Below are positions 23,677-31,492 of a DNA stretch of 42,508 nt, piece by piece (position 1 is the stretch's first letter; every line of letters begins with the position of its first letter). The notes below the pieces were generated by a model. It had not been told where the DNA came from, did no database searches, and saw only the letters and a program-made list of their open reading frames with translations. The position numbers and the translations under genes were made by a program. The stretch comes from Flavobacterium sp. NRK1 (lineage in GTDB: Bacteria; Bacteroidota; Bacteroidia; Flavobacteriales; Flavobacteriaceae): contig NZ_JAMXLA010000001.1 in NCBI RefSeq assembly GCF_024054175.1, positions 2,670,739 to 2,713,246 of the forward strand. Direction: 5' to 3'.

Positions 23677-24693
23677 ATGCAAACAGCAAAAAATAAAATT
23701 GCTTATTCAATACTCGATCTTGCAATTATTGCCAGGGGGGTATCTATACAGCAAACATTTAAAAACAGTGTAGATCTGGCCCAAAAAGCAGAAGCAATGG
23801 GCTACAAGAGGTTTTGGCTGGCGGAACACCATAATATGCCGCATGTTGCAAGTGTTGCCACTTCGGTACTTATAGGCCATGTAGCAGGTAATACCAACAC
23901 TATTCATGTAGGTTCGGGTGGTATCATGCTTCCTAATCATTCACCGCTTATAGTAGCAGAACAGTTCGGCACCTTGGGCACTTTATATCCCGGCCGTATA
24001 GATTTGGGGTTGGGCAGAGCACCGGGTACAGACCAGCTGACAGCACATGCTATAAGAAGTGACAGGATGCAGGCGGTAAATAACTTTCCAGGTGAAATTG
24101 AGCAGATACAGGCATATTTTTCAAAAGAGAATGAATGGGAGTCCGTAAGGGCAGTAGTAGCTGAAGGGGTTAATGTTCCTATCTATATTTTAGGCTCCAG
24201 CCTGGACAGTGCACACCTTGCAGCAAAAATGGGACTGCCATATGCTTTTGCGAGTCATTTTGCAACTGGGCTGCTGCAGGAGGCTTTGCATATTTACAGA
24301 AAAGAGTTTCAGCCTTCAATATATCTTGATAAGCCTTACACAATAGCAGGTGTTAATGTTATTGCTGCTGAGACAGATGACGAGGCAGAAAGAAATTTCA
24401 CATCGGTTATCAGAATGTTTTTAGGAATACTTACAGGAAAAAGAGAACCTCTTCAGCCTCCAATGGAAATGACAGATGAACTTATGATGATACAGCACAA
24501 TCCTTCTGTGAGAGAAATGCTTAAATATTCTTTTGTAGGGAGGAAACAAGCTGTGGCTAAACAAATTGATAGGTTTTTAAATGAAACCGGTGTAGATGAA
24601 CTTATGGTAGTATCTAACATGCATGCCCATAATGACAGGATTAATTCATACAGGATTTTATCTGAGGTTATAAAAGAGCGAAACAATAAATAA
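23677..24693 (+). CDS. LLM class flavin-dependent oxidoreductase (luciferase-like), first of pair
   Basis: Bacterial luciferase-like flavoprotein of 338 residues with the (beta/alpha)8 fold. Key segments are AYSILDLAIIARG at the start, YKRFWLAEHHNMPHVASVAT (the WxAEHH motif), HVGSGGIMLPNHSPLIVAEQ and LYPGRIDLGLGRAPGTDQLT, which mark the YhbW/MsnO8-like group. It probably binds reduced FMN and uses NAD(P)H or a partner reductase; the substrate is unknown. A TACTTTG box at 23615-23621 lies about 55 bp upstream. The second LLM gene follows after 7 bp, so the two are one operon, with the HxlR regulator just before. Confidence 0.9.
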   Translation: MQTAKNKIAYSILDLAIIARGVSIQQTFKNSVDLAQKAEAMGYKRFWLAEHHNMPHVASVATSVLIGHVAGNTNTIHVGSGGIMLPNHSPLIVAEQFGTLGTLYPGRIDLGLGRAPGTDQLTAHAIRSDRMQAVNNFPGEIEQIQAYFSKENEWESVRAVVAEGVNVPIYILGSSLDSAHLAAKMGLPYAFASHFATGLLQEALHIYRKEFQPSIYLDKPYTIAGVNVIAAETDDEAERNFTSVIRMFLGILTGKREPLQPPMEMTDELMMIQHNPSVREMLKYSFVGRKQAVAKQIDRFLNETGVDELMVVSNMHAHNDRINSYRILSEVIKERNNK

Positions 24694-24700
24694 GAAGGTT

Positions 24701-25723
24701 ATGAAAAAAATAGGATTTTTATCGTTCGGTCATTGGGCCAACCATCCTTCATATCAAACCCGTACAGCGGCTGATACATTGCTTCAGTCGATTGACCTGG
24801 CTGTTGCGGCAGAAGAAATCGGTCTGGATGGCGCTTATTTCCGGGTACATCATTTTGCACGTCAGCTGGCATCACCTTTTCCATTACTTTCAGCTATTGG
24901 TGCTAAAACACAAAAAATAGAAATAGGCACCGGGGTAATTGATATGCGATATGAAAACCCACTGTATATGGTAGAAGATGCTGGTGCGGCTGACCTAATA
25001 TCGGAAGGGCGTTTGCAATTAGGAATAAGTAGAGGTTCACCGGAGCAGGTGATAGAAGGCTGGCGCTATTTTGGCTATCAGCCGGAAGAAGGTGATACAG
25101 ATGCTGACATGGGGCGGAAAAAAGCTTTGCAGTTTTTAGAGAGATTAAACGGAAAAGGCTTTGCACAGCCAAATCCTCAGCCTATGTTTCCTAACCCGCC
25201 GGGATTATTGCCGTTAGAACCATATTCTGAAGGATTAAGGGAACGTATCTGGTGGGGTGCTGCATCAAATGCTACTGCTGAATGGGCGGCCGAGAATGGC
25301 ATGAACCTTCAAAGCTCTACCTTAAAGTTTGACGAAAACGGTAAGCCTTTCCATATTCAGCAGGCAGAACAGATCAGGTTATATAAAGAAGCCTGGAAAA
25401 AAGCCGGACATAAGAGGGAACCAAGAGTTTCGGTAAGCCGTTCAATTTTTGCAATCGTCAATGACCAGGACAGGTATTATTTTGGGCAACAGGGAAAAGA
25501 ATCGGACAGTTTTGGATATATTGAAAGTGATAAACGTGCAGTATTTGGCAGAAGCTATGCCGCTGAACCGGACAAGCTTATTAAGGAGCTCTCACAGGAC
25601 GAAGCGATTAAGGAAGCTGATACGCTGCTGTTGACTATACCTAATACATTAGGAGTCGACTATAATGTACATGTGCTTTCCGCTATTTTAGAACATGTTG
25701 CACCTGAATTAGGTTGGCGTTAA
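24701..25723 (+). CDS. LLM class flavin-dependent oxidoreductase, second of pair
   Basis: Luciferase-like flavin-dependent oxidoreductase of 340 residues. The fold is shown by GFLSFGHWANHPSYQTRTA, AEEIGLDGAYFRVHHFARQL (equivalent of the AEHH helix, here RVHH), IEIGTGVIDMRYENPLYMVEDAG and LQLGISRGSPEQVIEGW. WWGAASNATAEWAAENGMNL contains the later phosphate-binding strand. It is clearly a paralogue of the gene 7 bp upstream but quite divergent, so the two may use different substrates or form a mixed dimer as in luciferase LuxAB. The start codon at 24701 is preceded by AAGAAGG at a good distance, one of the few clear ribosome-binding sites here. Confidence 0.9.
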   Translation: MKKIGFLSFGHWANHPSYQTRTAADTLLQSIDLAVAAEEIGLDGAYFRVHHFARQLASPFPLLSAIGAKTQKIEIGTGVIDMRYENPLYMVEDAGAADLISEGRLQLGISRGSPEQVIEGWRYFGYQPEEGDTDADMGRKKALQFLERLNGKGFAQPNPQPMFPNPPGLLPLEPYSEGLRERIWWGAASNATAEWAAENGMNLQSSTLKFDENGKPFHIQQAEQIRLYKEAWKKAGHKREPRVSVSRSIFAIVNDQDRYYFGQQGKESDSFGYIESDKRAVFGRSYAAEPDKLIKELSQDEAIKEADTLLLTIPNTLGVDYNVHVLSAILEHVAPELGWR

Positions 25724-25758
25724 GCTTTTTATTCGAAATATAAATATCTTAAATCCCG

Positions 25759-25780
25759 AAATCCCTTGATTTTGGGATTT
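25759..25780 (+). terminator. Weak terminator after the LLM operon
   Basis: AAATCCC, an 8-nt loop and GGGATTT, followed by TTAAATATA. The stem is 7 bp and the T tract short. It lies 35 bp after the last LLM stop. Confidence 0.55.
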
Positions 25781-26000
25781 TAAATATATAGATGTGTTAT
25801 ATCAGGGTTCGAATATGTTTAAGAACATCGCATTTTTGCACAGGTAAAAGTATGTTCTTTATGCAATAACGATAGAGAAGAAAGCATTGCTCTTAGAGAG
25901 GAAAAAATGAATTAAAATAAAAAACCTGCAAATCATTTGAAGTGCAGGTTACTTTTTCAGGATTATTGAGAAAATAAAAATCTTCCCTTATTTATCCTTT

Positions 26001-26024
26001 TGGTGGGGAGAGCAGGATTTGAAC
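26001..26024 (-). other. tRNA 3'-end fragment (likely att site)
   Basis: On the minus strand these 24 nt read as the T-loop plus 3' acceptor strand of a tRNA: GTTCAAATCCTG then CTCTCCCCACCA, ending in CCA. The matching 5' acceptor strand (GGGGAGA) and T-stem 5' half are absent next to it, so there is no whole tRNA. Such pieces are left where a tyrosine integrase has inserted an element into a tRNA gene. No integrase gene is seen in the window. Confidence 0.6.
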
Positions 26025-26288
26025 TTAGTCGCTCAAACCCGCGTCATTCCTGCAAATGCAAATCCGGGAAATAAAATTGCCACGATTTTGCCACAGATTA
26101 TATAATGATAGCAAAAGCTAATTATCCGACTATTCAAGAACACTAATTCTATATATGCAAATGTATAAAATTATTCCTTCTAAGGAGCTGTATAAAATGT
26201 TTAAAAGATAACATTATGTTTGAAAACTTCGTTTAATTTCCCGATACAGAAATTAGCAAGCTTTTACACTGCTGAATTTCAGGGTGGT

Positions 26289-26340
26289 GAGGTACAATAG
26301 GGATACAAATTTTATCCAAATATCTACAAACATCACAAAC
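26289..26340 (+). repeat. Degenerate direct repeat, left copy
   Basis: Begins GAGGTACAATAGGGATACAA and continues ATTTTATCCAAATATC before ACATCACAAAC. A closely similar unit is at 27123-27166. A further GAGGTACAAATTC lies at about 26471-26483. The copies flank the decayed serine-hydrolase gene. Confidence 0.6.
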
Positions 26341-26639
26341 AAATCATTTGTTTGATTTTCAAAGACATATTAGCGAAAGGATGCTGGTTAGGTCGCAAAT
26401 ATAAAATATTTCTTGAATGAAAAAGGGCAAATTTGCTAATTTTTGAGGTGCTGAAAAACCGATAACATAATGAGGTACAAATTCATTGTTAAGATATTAA
26501 AATGATTTACATATTCCAGTATACCGGTGTGCCCCTAAGCCTTTTGTTTTTACCTTTTCTAATATCCAGTCCAAAACCATACGGTATATCTTTTCCCGCG
26601 CTTGTTTGCGTGATTTCAGTCATTTCTCTGAATTCTTTT

Positions 26640-27073
26640 TGTGTTAACAATGCATTGTTTTATCATGATAGTATAGAAGACAGGACTATCATTATACTCG
26701 AAAATTTCCACCAGAGTACTAATGCAGTTATAATGTTTTTGAAATACTCGACGGGCGTCCACTTACAAGGGAGTATGAAAAGTAGATAGTATTGAAAGAG
26801 TCCATTTTTATGAAATTCACAGGTACATATACAGATGATGCCGGAAATCAACACATTATCTCCTATAAAGATATGCACCTAATCTACAACACTGATAAGA
26901 TCCAGTGGGACATGAGGTTTTTTCCATATTCAGATAGCGCATTTTTTGCCATAAGGCAGGGTGGCAGAAATGGTGTATTACAATTTAAATAGCTTGATAA
27001 TGGTGATATGCAGCTTGAAATGCTGGAGTCCGGAAATGTTATTGGGCAGGGCATAAGAAAGATTAAATTATGA
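26640..27073 (+). pseudogene. Decayed serine hydrolase (beta-lactamase family) C-terminal fragment
   Basis: The region reads as the end of a beta-lactamase-fold serine hydrolase followed by its small C-terminal beta domain (DUF3471-like). In one frame: NNALFYHDSIEDRTIIILEN and FHQSTNAVIMFLK. Near 26742 the frame must shift to continue ILDGRPLTREYEK. A stop then interrupts at about 26788. The last part runs KFTGTYTDDAGNQHIISYKD to GGRNGVLQFK, with a TAG at 26990-26992, and continues LDNGDMQLEMLESGNVIGQG to TGA 27071-27073. One frameshift and two in-frame stops, and no N-terminal catalytic part (no SxxK motif found), mean it is not functional. The family assignment is by pattern, moderate. Confidence 0.55.
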
Positions 27074-27122
27074 TATTTATCTTGTGGGAGTTTCATGTGT
27101 TATTGCTTAATTTCAGTGTCTA

Positions 27123-27166
27123 GAGGTACATAGGGATACAAATTCTATTCAAATATCACAAATATC
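27123..27166 (+). repeat. Degenerate direct repeat, right copy
   Basis: GAGGTACATAGGGATACAAA, then TTCTATTCAAATATCACAAA. It matches the unit at 26289-26340 with a few substitutions and a short deletion. Together they bracket about 780 bp containing the pseudogene. Confidence 0.6.
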
Positions 27167-27306
27167 CTATTGTTTAATGTCAAGATGTGCCTGCAAAATG
27201 GTTCTCAAAAAAAATGAGATAGATTACAAACTTATTTAAAATTGCAAAAAAATGGTAATGCCAAATGATAATATTTAGTTTTAAATGTTAATAAGATCTG
27301 GTTTTA

Positions 27307-28887
27307 TTAACTGGATACTGCCATTTGCTGCTGAAAGGTAAATACTATAAATTCAGCCGGCCTTACCACTGCTACTTTTACTGTAACATTCATAAGCCCA
27401 TTGAGGATATCATCAGATGTCATTGTACTGCCAAGCCCGCATTCCACCGAAAAAGCATCTGATGCCGACGCGCCCTGAAGTCCGCCTTCTTTCCATATAG
27501 AGGTAAGAAAACCGCTAATCATTGCCTTTACGGCTTCCCATGTGTTTTTTACGTTAGGCTGAAGCGCATAGGGCTCTACTGCCAGTTTGCAGGATTGTTC
27601 CAAAAATGTCATGGTCCTCCGTACGGAAAGGTACCTCCAGTCCTGGCTATTGCCATCGAGTGTACGGGCACCCCAAACCAAAATACCAACACCGTTAAAG
27701 AAACGGATTGCATTTATTGACTTACCAGAAGTAGCATCCATATTAAGGTTAGCCTGCTGACTATCCGATAATCTTATAGGTAATGATACTGCACCCACTA
27801 TTGATGTGTTTGCAGGTGCCTGCCATACACCCTCCTGGCTATCTATAGTTGCCATAACACCTGCCATACCCCCACTTGGAGGGAGAATGTTCATATCAGC
27901 TAATATATGTTTTATGATCTGGCTATACGTTTTACTGGCGTTAAGCAAAGCATTGTTATATTGAGTGACCGTTTGCGGGTTTGCGCCAGGGTTCTCAATC
28001 ATTTCCAATATAGTAATTACAGCTGTATTGGGATTGTTATCAGGGCAGAGCAGCGGTGATAGCTGTTTTATATCGCCACCGAAGAGGTTGGTGTAATCAA
28101 CATCCTGGTTTTGCATTATGGTTGTGCCGATGAAAGGGTAGTAGGCAGTACCATAATTAAGACCCTGTGAGCCTATATTGTTACGGAAATTTGTAATATC
28201 ATCTGTGTACATAACAGGATCTGGATTTCTCCCACCGATTATATCAAATATTGCTATTGCAGTTTGCATTTCTTTACACTGCAACAGCATGTGCTGCATA
28301 AGTGCACCATTATCTGCTACAGGAAGAAGTGTGGCTTCGGGGCATATATACATGGTAGGCTCCTGCTCATTTAAAAGCAGTGCCAGGCCATTGGTAAGGT
28401 CGTTCAGATGCACATTAAAGTTTATAATTTGTGTACCGGGCGTAATTGGCTTGCCTGATGGTGCACCGTAGCTCCCGACGGAAACAATATAAGCATCTCC
28501 ACCGCCATTTTGATAAAACAGCTTCACACTATTATATAGGTAGTAAATTGTATTAGGGTCAGGTAACAACGCATAGTACTTATCATCAATTATCATATAA
28601 TCTTCATTATTTGGCTTGCTTTTTTGCTGTACAAGATAATATTGCGGGCTATATTGTTTAGAAGGACTTGCAGGGGGTGGCTGGTCTGGTATGCAGTATA
28701 TAGCCTGAAATTCGGCAAATGAGGTAATTTTTTGCACTACGTTTGTATATGATTTACCCTCAAAATGTGCCTGAGGTGTGTAGCCGATAAAGGCCGGAAC
28801 TGCAGTAGCTACCGGAACTATCGAGTTGGCAAAAGCATTTATTTCATTGATATAAACACCTGGAGATTGAATGTTCGATATGGGCAT
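27307..28887 (-). CDS. Contractile tail sheath protein (phage/eCIS type), solitary
   Basis: Phage tail sheath family protein of 526 residues. The N-terminus SPGVYINEINAFANSIVPV then TAVPAFIGYTPQA is the classic start of sheath proteins of extracellular contractile injection systems (Afp/PVC type) and Bacteroidota phage-like particles. The C-terminal domain is clear too: DSQQANLNMDATSGKSINAI then VWGARTLDGNSQDWRYLSVR and RTMTFLEQSCKLAVEPYALQ, with NTWEAVKAMISGFLTSIWKEG. Sheath subunits stack round the inner tube and contract to drive it through a target membrane. Length and both domains are complete, so the gene is intact. There is no tube, baseplate, spike, AAA+ or cap gene in the 15 kb on either side. 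A stem-loop lies about 75 bp upstream (28963-28993). Confidence 0.9.
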   Translation of the reverse strand: MPISNIQSPGVYINEINAFANSIVPVATAVPAFIGYTPQAHFEGKSYTNVVQKITSFAEFQAIYCIPDQPPPASPSKQYSPQYYLVQQKSKPNNEDYMIIDDKYYALLPDPNTIYYLYNSVKLFYQNGGGDAYIVSVGSYGAPSGKPITPGTQIINFNVHLNDLTNGLALLLNEQEPTMYICPEATLLPVADNGALMQHMLLQCKEMQTAIAIFDIIGGRNPDPVMYTDDITNFRNNIGSQGLNYGTAYYPFIGTTIMQNQDVDYTNLFGGDIKQLSPLLCPDNNPNTAVITILEMIENPGANPQTVTQYNNALLNASKTYSQIIKHILADMNILPPSGGMAGVMATIDSQEGVWQAPANTSIVGAVSLPIRLSDSQQANLNMDATSGKSINAIRFFNGVGILVWGARTLDGNSQDWRYLSVRRTMTFLEQSCKLAVEPYALQPNVKNTWEAVKAMISGFLTSIWKEGGLQGASASDAFSVECGLGSTMTSDDILNGLMNVTVKVAVVRPAEFIVFTFQQQMAVSS

Positions 28888-29348
28888 GGTATTTGTTTAA
28901 AATTACTGATTTTGTACTATAATTAATTGTATATGATATGTTTGTGTTTAAATTATTTACGCCAGACAGCCCTAGTGAGCCGGCTGCTGTCTGTAGAATT
29001 TCAAGCAGCCTAGGTTAAAAATATAAATATAAATTGTCTGCCTGGTCACCCTTTAAAGGCTATTATACAAGGCTTAGGCGATATTTAGCACTTAGAAAGT
29101 ACAAGGTATTAAATCCTGTTGGTAAAAATCCAGGTATTTTTACGTGATTTAATTTTCCACACATCATTTTATTTTAAAATAGAAAACCAGCCCTAGTATT
29201 AAATATGAAATATAATTGAGCTGATGTTTACATCTGTAAAGCTGTGGTTTTTTTACATATAGCCTCAATGGATAAATTATACGATACAAAGCTTCTTTTT
29301 TGCAATTTTAGGACTACATTTTACAATTTCTGTTTTGGTGTTGTTTAC
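28888..29348. other. Intergenic region upstream of the tail sheath gene
   Basis: About 460 bp without a gene. It contains an inverted repeat, CAGACAGC (28963-28970) and GCTGTCTG (28986-28993), perfect 8-bp arms with a 15-nt loop that itself holds AGCC/GGCT pairing. No T tract follows. It may be an operator or leader hairpin for the sheath gene. Confidence 0.45.
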
Positions 29349-29356
29349 TAACTTTG
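29349..29356 (+). promoter_or_regulatory. Putative -7 element for the 113-residue gene
   Basis: TAACTTTG, an exact TAnnTTTG match 20 bp before ATG 29377. It sits inside the longer TTG-started version of the frame, and so supports the shorter start. Confidence 0.5.
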
Positions 29357-29376
29357 GTAATTTCTTACTAAAAGTT

Positions 29377-29718
29377 ATGGAGAGATATCCTCTAACATAT
29401 GCGGGATGGAGCGCATTACAACATAAGCTTTTCCAGTGTGATGATGAACAGCTTGTAACAGAAGCTTCTGCAATTGCAGAAGACTGCCGCGCCTACATTG
29501 CCCAAAAATTTGAAATTGATGTTTTCACATTCGACCTTTACAGGTCGCTGGACATTAGGTCAGCAAAGACAATCGGTTGGTTGCTGGCAGCTGCAATAAT
29601 CAACAGGCAGCCGTTTGCCATAAAAGGTTCACAGTTCACTGTCAGTATCCGATTGGAGAGTAACCTGCAGGAATTACTAATCGGGCTCGATTGCCATATT
29701 ATATTCAAAGGCTTATGA
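29377..29718 (+). CDS. Small protein of unknown function
   Basis: I do not recognise this 113-residue protein. It begins MERYPLTYAGWSALQHKLFQ, has an acidic helical stretch (DDEQLVTEASAIAEDCRAYI) and continues with EIDVFTFDLYRSLDIRSAKT and TIGWLLAAAIINRQPFAI. The LYRSLDIRSAKTIGWLLAAA part could be a short helix-turn-helix-like or amphipathic segment; there is no signal peptide. ATG 29377 is preferred over TTG 29335 because of the promoter-like box between them. Codon use looks like that of the genes further right. It stands alone between the sheath gene and the permease gene, with the opposite orientation to both. Confidence 0.6.
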   Translation: MERYPLTYAGWSALQHKLFQCDDEQLVTEASAIAEDCRAYIAQKFEIDVFTFDLYRSLDIRSAKTIGWLLAAAIINRQPFAIKGSQFTVSIRLESNLQELLIGLDCHIIFKGL

Positions 29719-29859
29719 GAAAATATGAACTCGAAGGAGCTTTTCCAAACTTATTGTAAATTGTTTTAGCAAAAAAAAGACATTCTGGCTCATTTGAAAA
29801 TCCCCCAACTTTTGGATGCTTTTAAGGTAAGAGTAGCTGCAACATCATCTGAAGCTTAT

Positions 29860-30981
29860 TTAGTATTCATCCGTATCGTTTTTTTCCTTACTGCTGTCTA
29901 AATGTTTCCAGTCAAATGCTTTCGGAATATCGTCACCCAAAAGATAACCCCAGGGTTCTAATGATTGGACCCGGTCAAATATAACCTTGAGAATCGCCAT
30001 TACCGGTATTGCAAGGAACATTCCAGAAATGCCCGCAATTGCGCCACATATGATTATACCTGCAATTGATGCGATTGAATTTATCTCCACCTTTGAACTG
30101 ACAACAATTGGAACCAGTATATTATTGTCAATAAACTGAACCACAATATTTACTACCAAAATACCCAATATAACCGTTAAGTCGCTCGTCCCGGAAAGGG
30201 ATGCGATAATGGTCAGTACACCGGCTATTAAAATCCCGATGTAGGGGATCAGATTTAATAAACCGGTTATCACACCCAGTAGTACAGCGTACTTTACACC
30301 GATAAGCATGAGTCCAAATGTGGTAAGCAGGGAGACTATAATAAATTCAAAAAGCAGGCCCAGGATATAACTTTGAACTGATGTTTTAATCGTCTTTAGG
30401 ATGTCTTCCAGTTTGGGATGGTGATGTACGGCAAATAATCTGCAAAGGAATTTTAAGAAATGTGTTCTGTATAGCAATATCAGGAACATGTAAATAGGGA
30501 TGAGCACCAGATTCATTAGGGAATCCGTCAGTGACAACAAAGTGCTGCCCATTATCGATTTGCCAGTATCTGCTGATCCCGATGTAGCTTTCGAGACCAT
30601 TTGTTCCTGTTCCCTTTTACTTAGCTGAAAGGTATCCTGGACATACCCCTGAAAGCTGTGCCAGTGGCTTAGCAGGTTGGTTTGTATTTTGTCCCAGTCT
30701 TCTGCCATACCCGCAATCTGATAGGTTATGAAGGTAAAAAGTATGGCGAAGAAAATAACAAATAATAAGACGGCAATCAGTGAAGCGGCAAGATTAGGCA
30801 TTTTAAGGCGCTTTTGCAAAAAGGCAGCCACAGGGCGCATCATTATAGCAAACAGGAGCGCCAGTAAAAGTGGCGACAGAATACCTTGGCCCAGGTAACA
30901 CAGGGTTATAAGTGCAGTTATTATAAAAAGGATATAGGCAAAACGTTTGTAGAACGGCAGATTTTTAGCGGATGATCTCAT
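29860..30981 (-). CDS. AI-2E family transporter (PerM/TqsA-like permease)
   Basis: Polytopic inner-membrane protein of 373 residues of the AI-2E/UPF0118 exporter family. Visible are the N-terminal pair of helices (YILFIITALITLCYLGQGIL, then PLLLALLFAIMMRPVAAFL), a long soluble stretch (about 85-145), and the typical C-terminal core with YAVLLGVITGLLNLIPYIGI and FIDNNILVPIVVSSKVEINS, the best-conserved family block. GAIAGISGMFLAIPVMAILKVIFDR closes the core. Some relatives export autoinducer-2 and others act as Na+/H+ antiporters, so the transported ion or solute is open. The tail (DWKHLDSSKEKNDTDEY) is cytoplasmic and charged. It is monocistronic. Confidence 0.92.
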   Translation of the reverse strand: MRSSAKNLPFYKRFAYILFIITALITLCYLGQGILSPLLLALLFAIMMRPVAAFLQKRLKMPNLAASLIAVLLFVIFFAILFTFITYQIAGMAEDWDKIQTNLLSHWHSFQGYVQDTFQLSKREQEQMVSKATSGSADTGKSIMGSTLLSLTDSLMNLVLIPIYMFLILLYRTHFLKFLCRLFAVHHHPKLEDILKTIKTSVQSYILGLLFEFIIVSLLTTFGLMLIGVKYAVLLGVITGLLNLIPYIGILIAGVLTIIASLSGTSDLTVILGILVVNIVVQFIDNNILVPIVVSSKVEINSIASIAGIIICGAIAGISGMFLAIPVMAILKVIFDRVQSLEPWGYLLGDDIPKAFDWKHLDSSKEKNDTDEY

Positions 30982-31492
30982 ACTTTATCTATTTAGCTTA
31001 AAGCCGGCGGTTGGTGAAGCCATCATAATATACATAATTTGAAAGCGAAAATACTATATCGCCATTTACATATAACACAATTAATTCTTAAAATATAAAT
31101 TATAATTTATATATTTAATTAAAACATTCTATTTAATAAATTTTGAGATTAATAGATAATTAGTAGCTGTATATAATTGTACCACAATGGACGCCTGTCC
31201 GCGCACTAGCCTCTACCAGGATTTCCTTGACAGGAATTCCTGAACACTGGGAAATCACCCGAGATTGCGTATGGTTTATAACATGTTGGATACAATTTAG
31301 CACTAGGAGAGTGAGGCAAAAATGTGGCGGGCAGCTTTCTGCCTTGAAATATAGAAAATCTGAAACATAGACTATTACAAAGTTAAGTTAATACGTTTTT
31401 ATCGTGAAAAGGAAAACTGTAGCTTTATAAAGGTTTTTATAATACCTCTTACTGCGTTTTAGTAAAATTTATAAACAACATTAACCAAGCTA
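30982..31492. other. Long divergent intergenic region (about 510 bp)
   Basis: Spacer between the divergent AI-2E permease and first receiver genes. The left part is very AT-rich and the right part (31180-31350) clearly less so. I found no open frame with coding character. A short hairpin GGCAG/CTGCC with a 4-nt loop lies at 31330-31343. No exact TAnnTTTG box was found for either gene. Confidence 0.5.

Larger units (their letters stand above)
25781..26639. other. Gene-poor stretch with integration-scar features
   Basis: No convincing gene is found in about 860 bp. It holds a hairpin (AACCTGCA at 25923-25930 with TGCAGGTT at 25943-25950, loop 12 nt, then ACTTTTT), a tRNA 3'-end fragment, a TTGCCAC direct repeat (26077-26083 and 26088-26094) and the first copy of a longer direct repeat (26289-26340). 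The short frame starting at 26502 is not supported in its first part. Confidence 0.6.

Noticed and set aside
26001..26077. Possible complete tRNA gene on the minus strand
   Set aside because: The 3' half is convincing, but no GGGGAGA acceptor strand, D-arm or anticodon arm can be folded from the next 50-60 bases, and the T-stem 5' half does not pair.
26502..26789. Intact 95-residue gene
   Set aside because: Its first two thirds have no coding character and its last part belongs to the serine-hydrolase remnant in a shifted frame, so I treat only the readable part as a pseudogene.
26990..26992. TAG read as a sense codon (stop recoding), since readable sequence continues after it
   Set aside because: The same fragment also has a frameshift and another stop, and TAG ends intact genes elsewhere in the window, such as the first GH16 gene and the rhomboid gene. 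Simple decay explains it.
29729..29900. Short plus-strand frame beginning MNSKELFQTYCKLF and readable past a TAG
   Set aside because: It runs into the end of the permease gene on the other strand, has an in-frame stop after 14 codons and no recognisable homology; likely chance.
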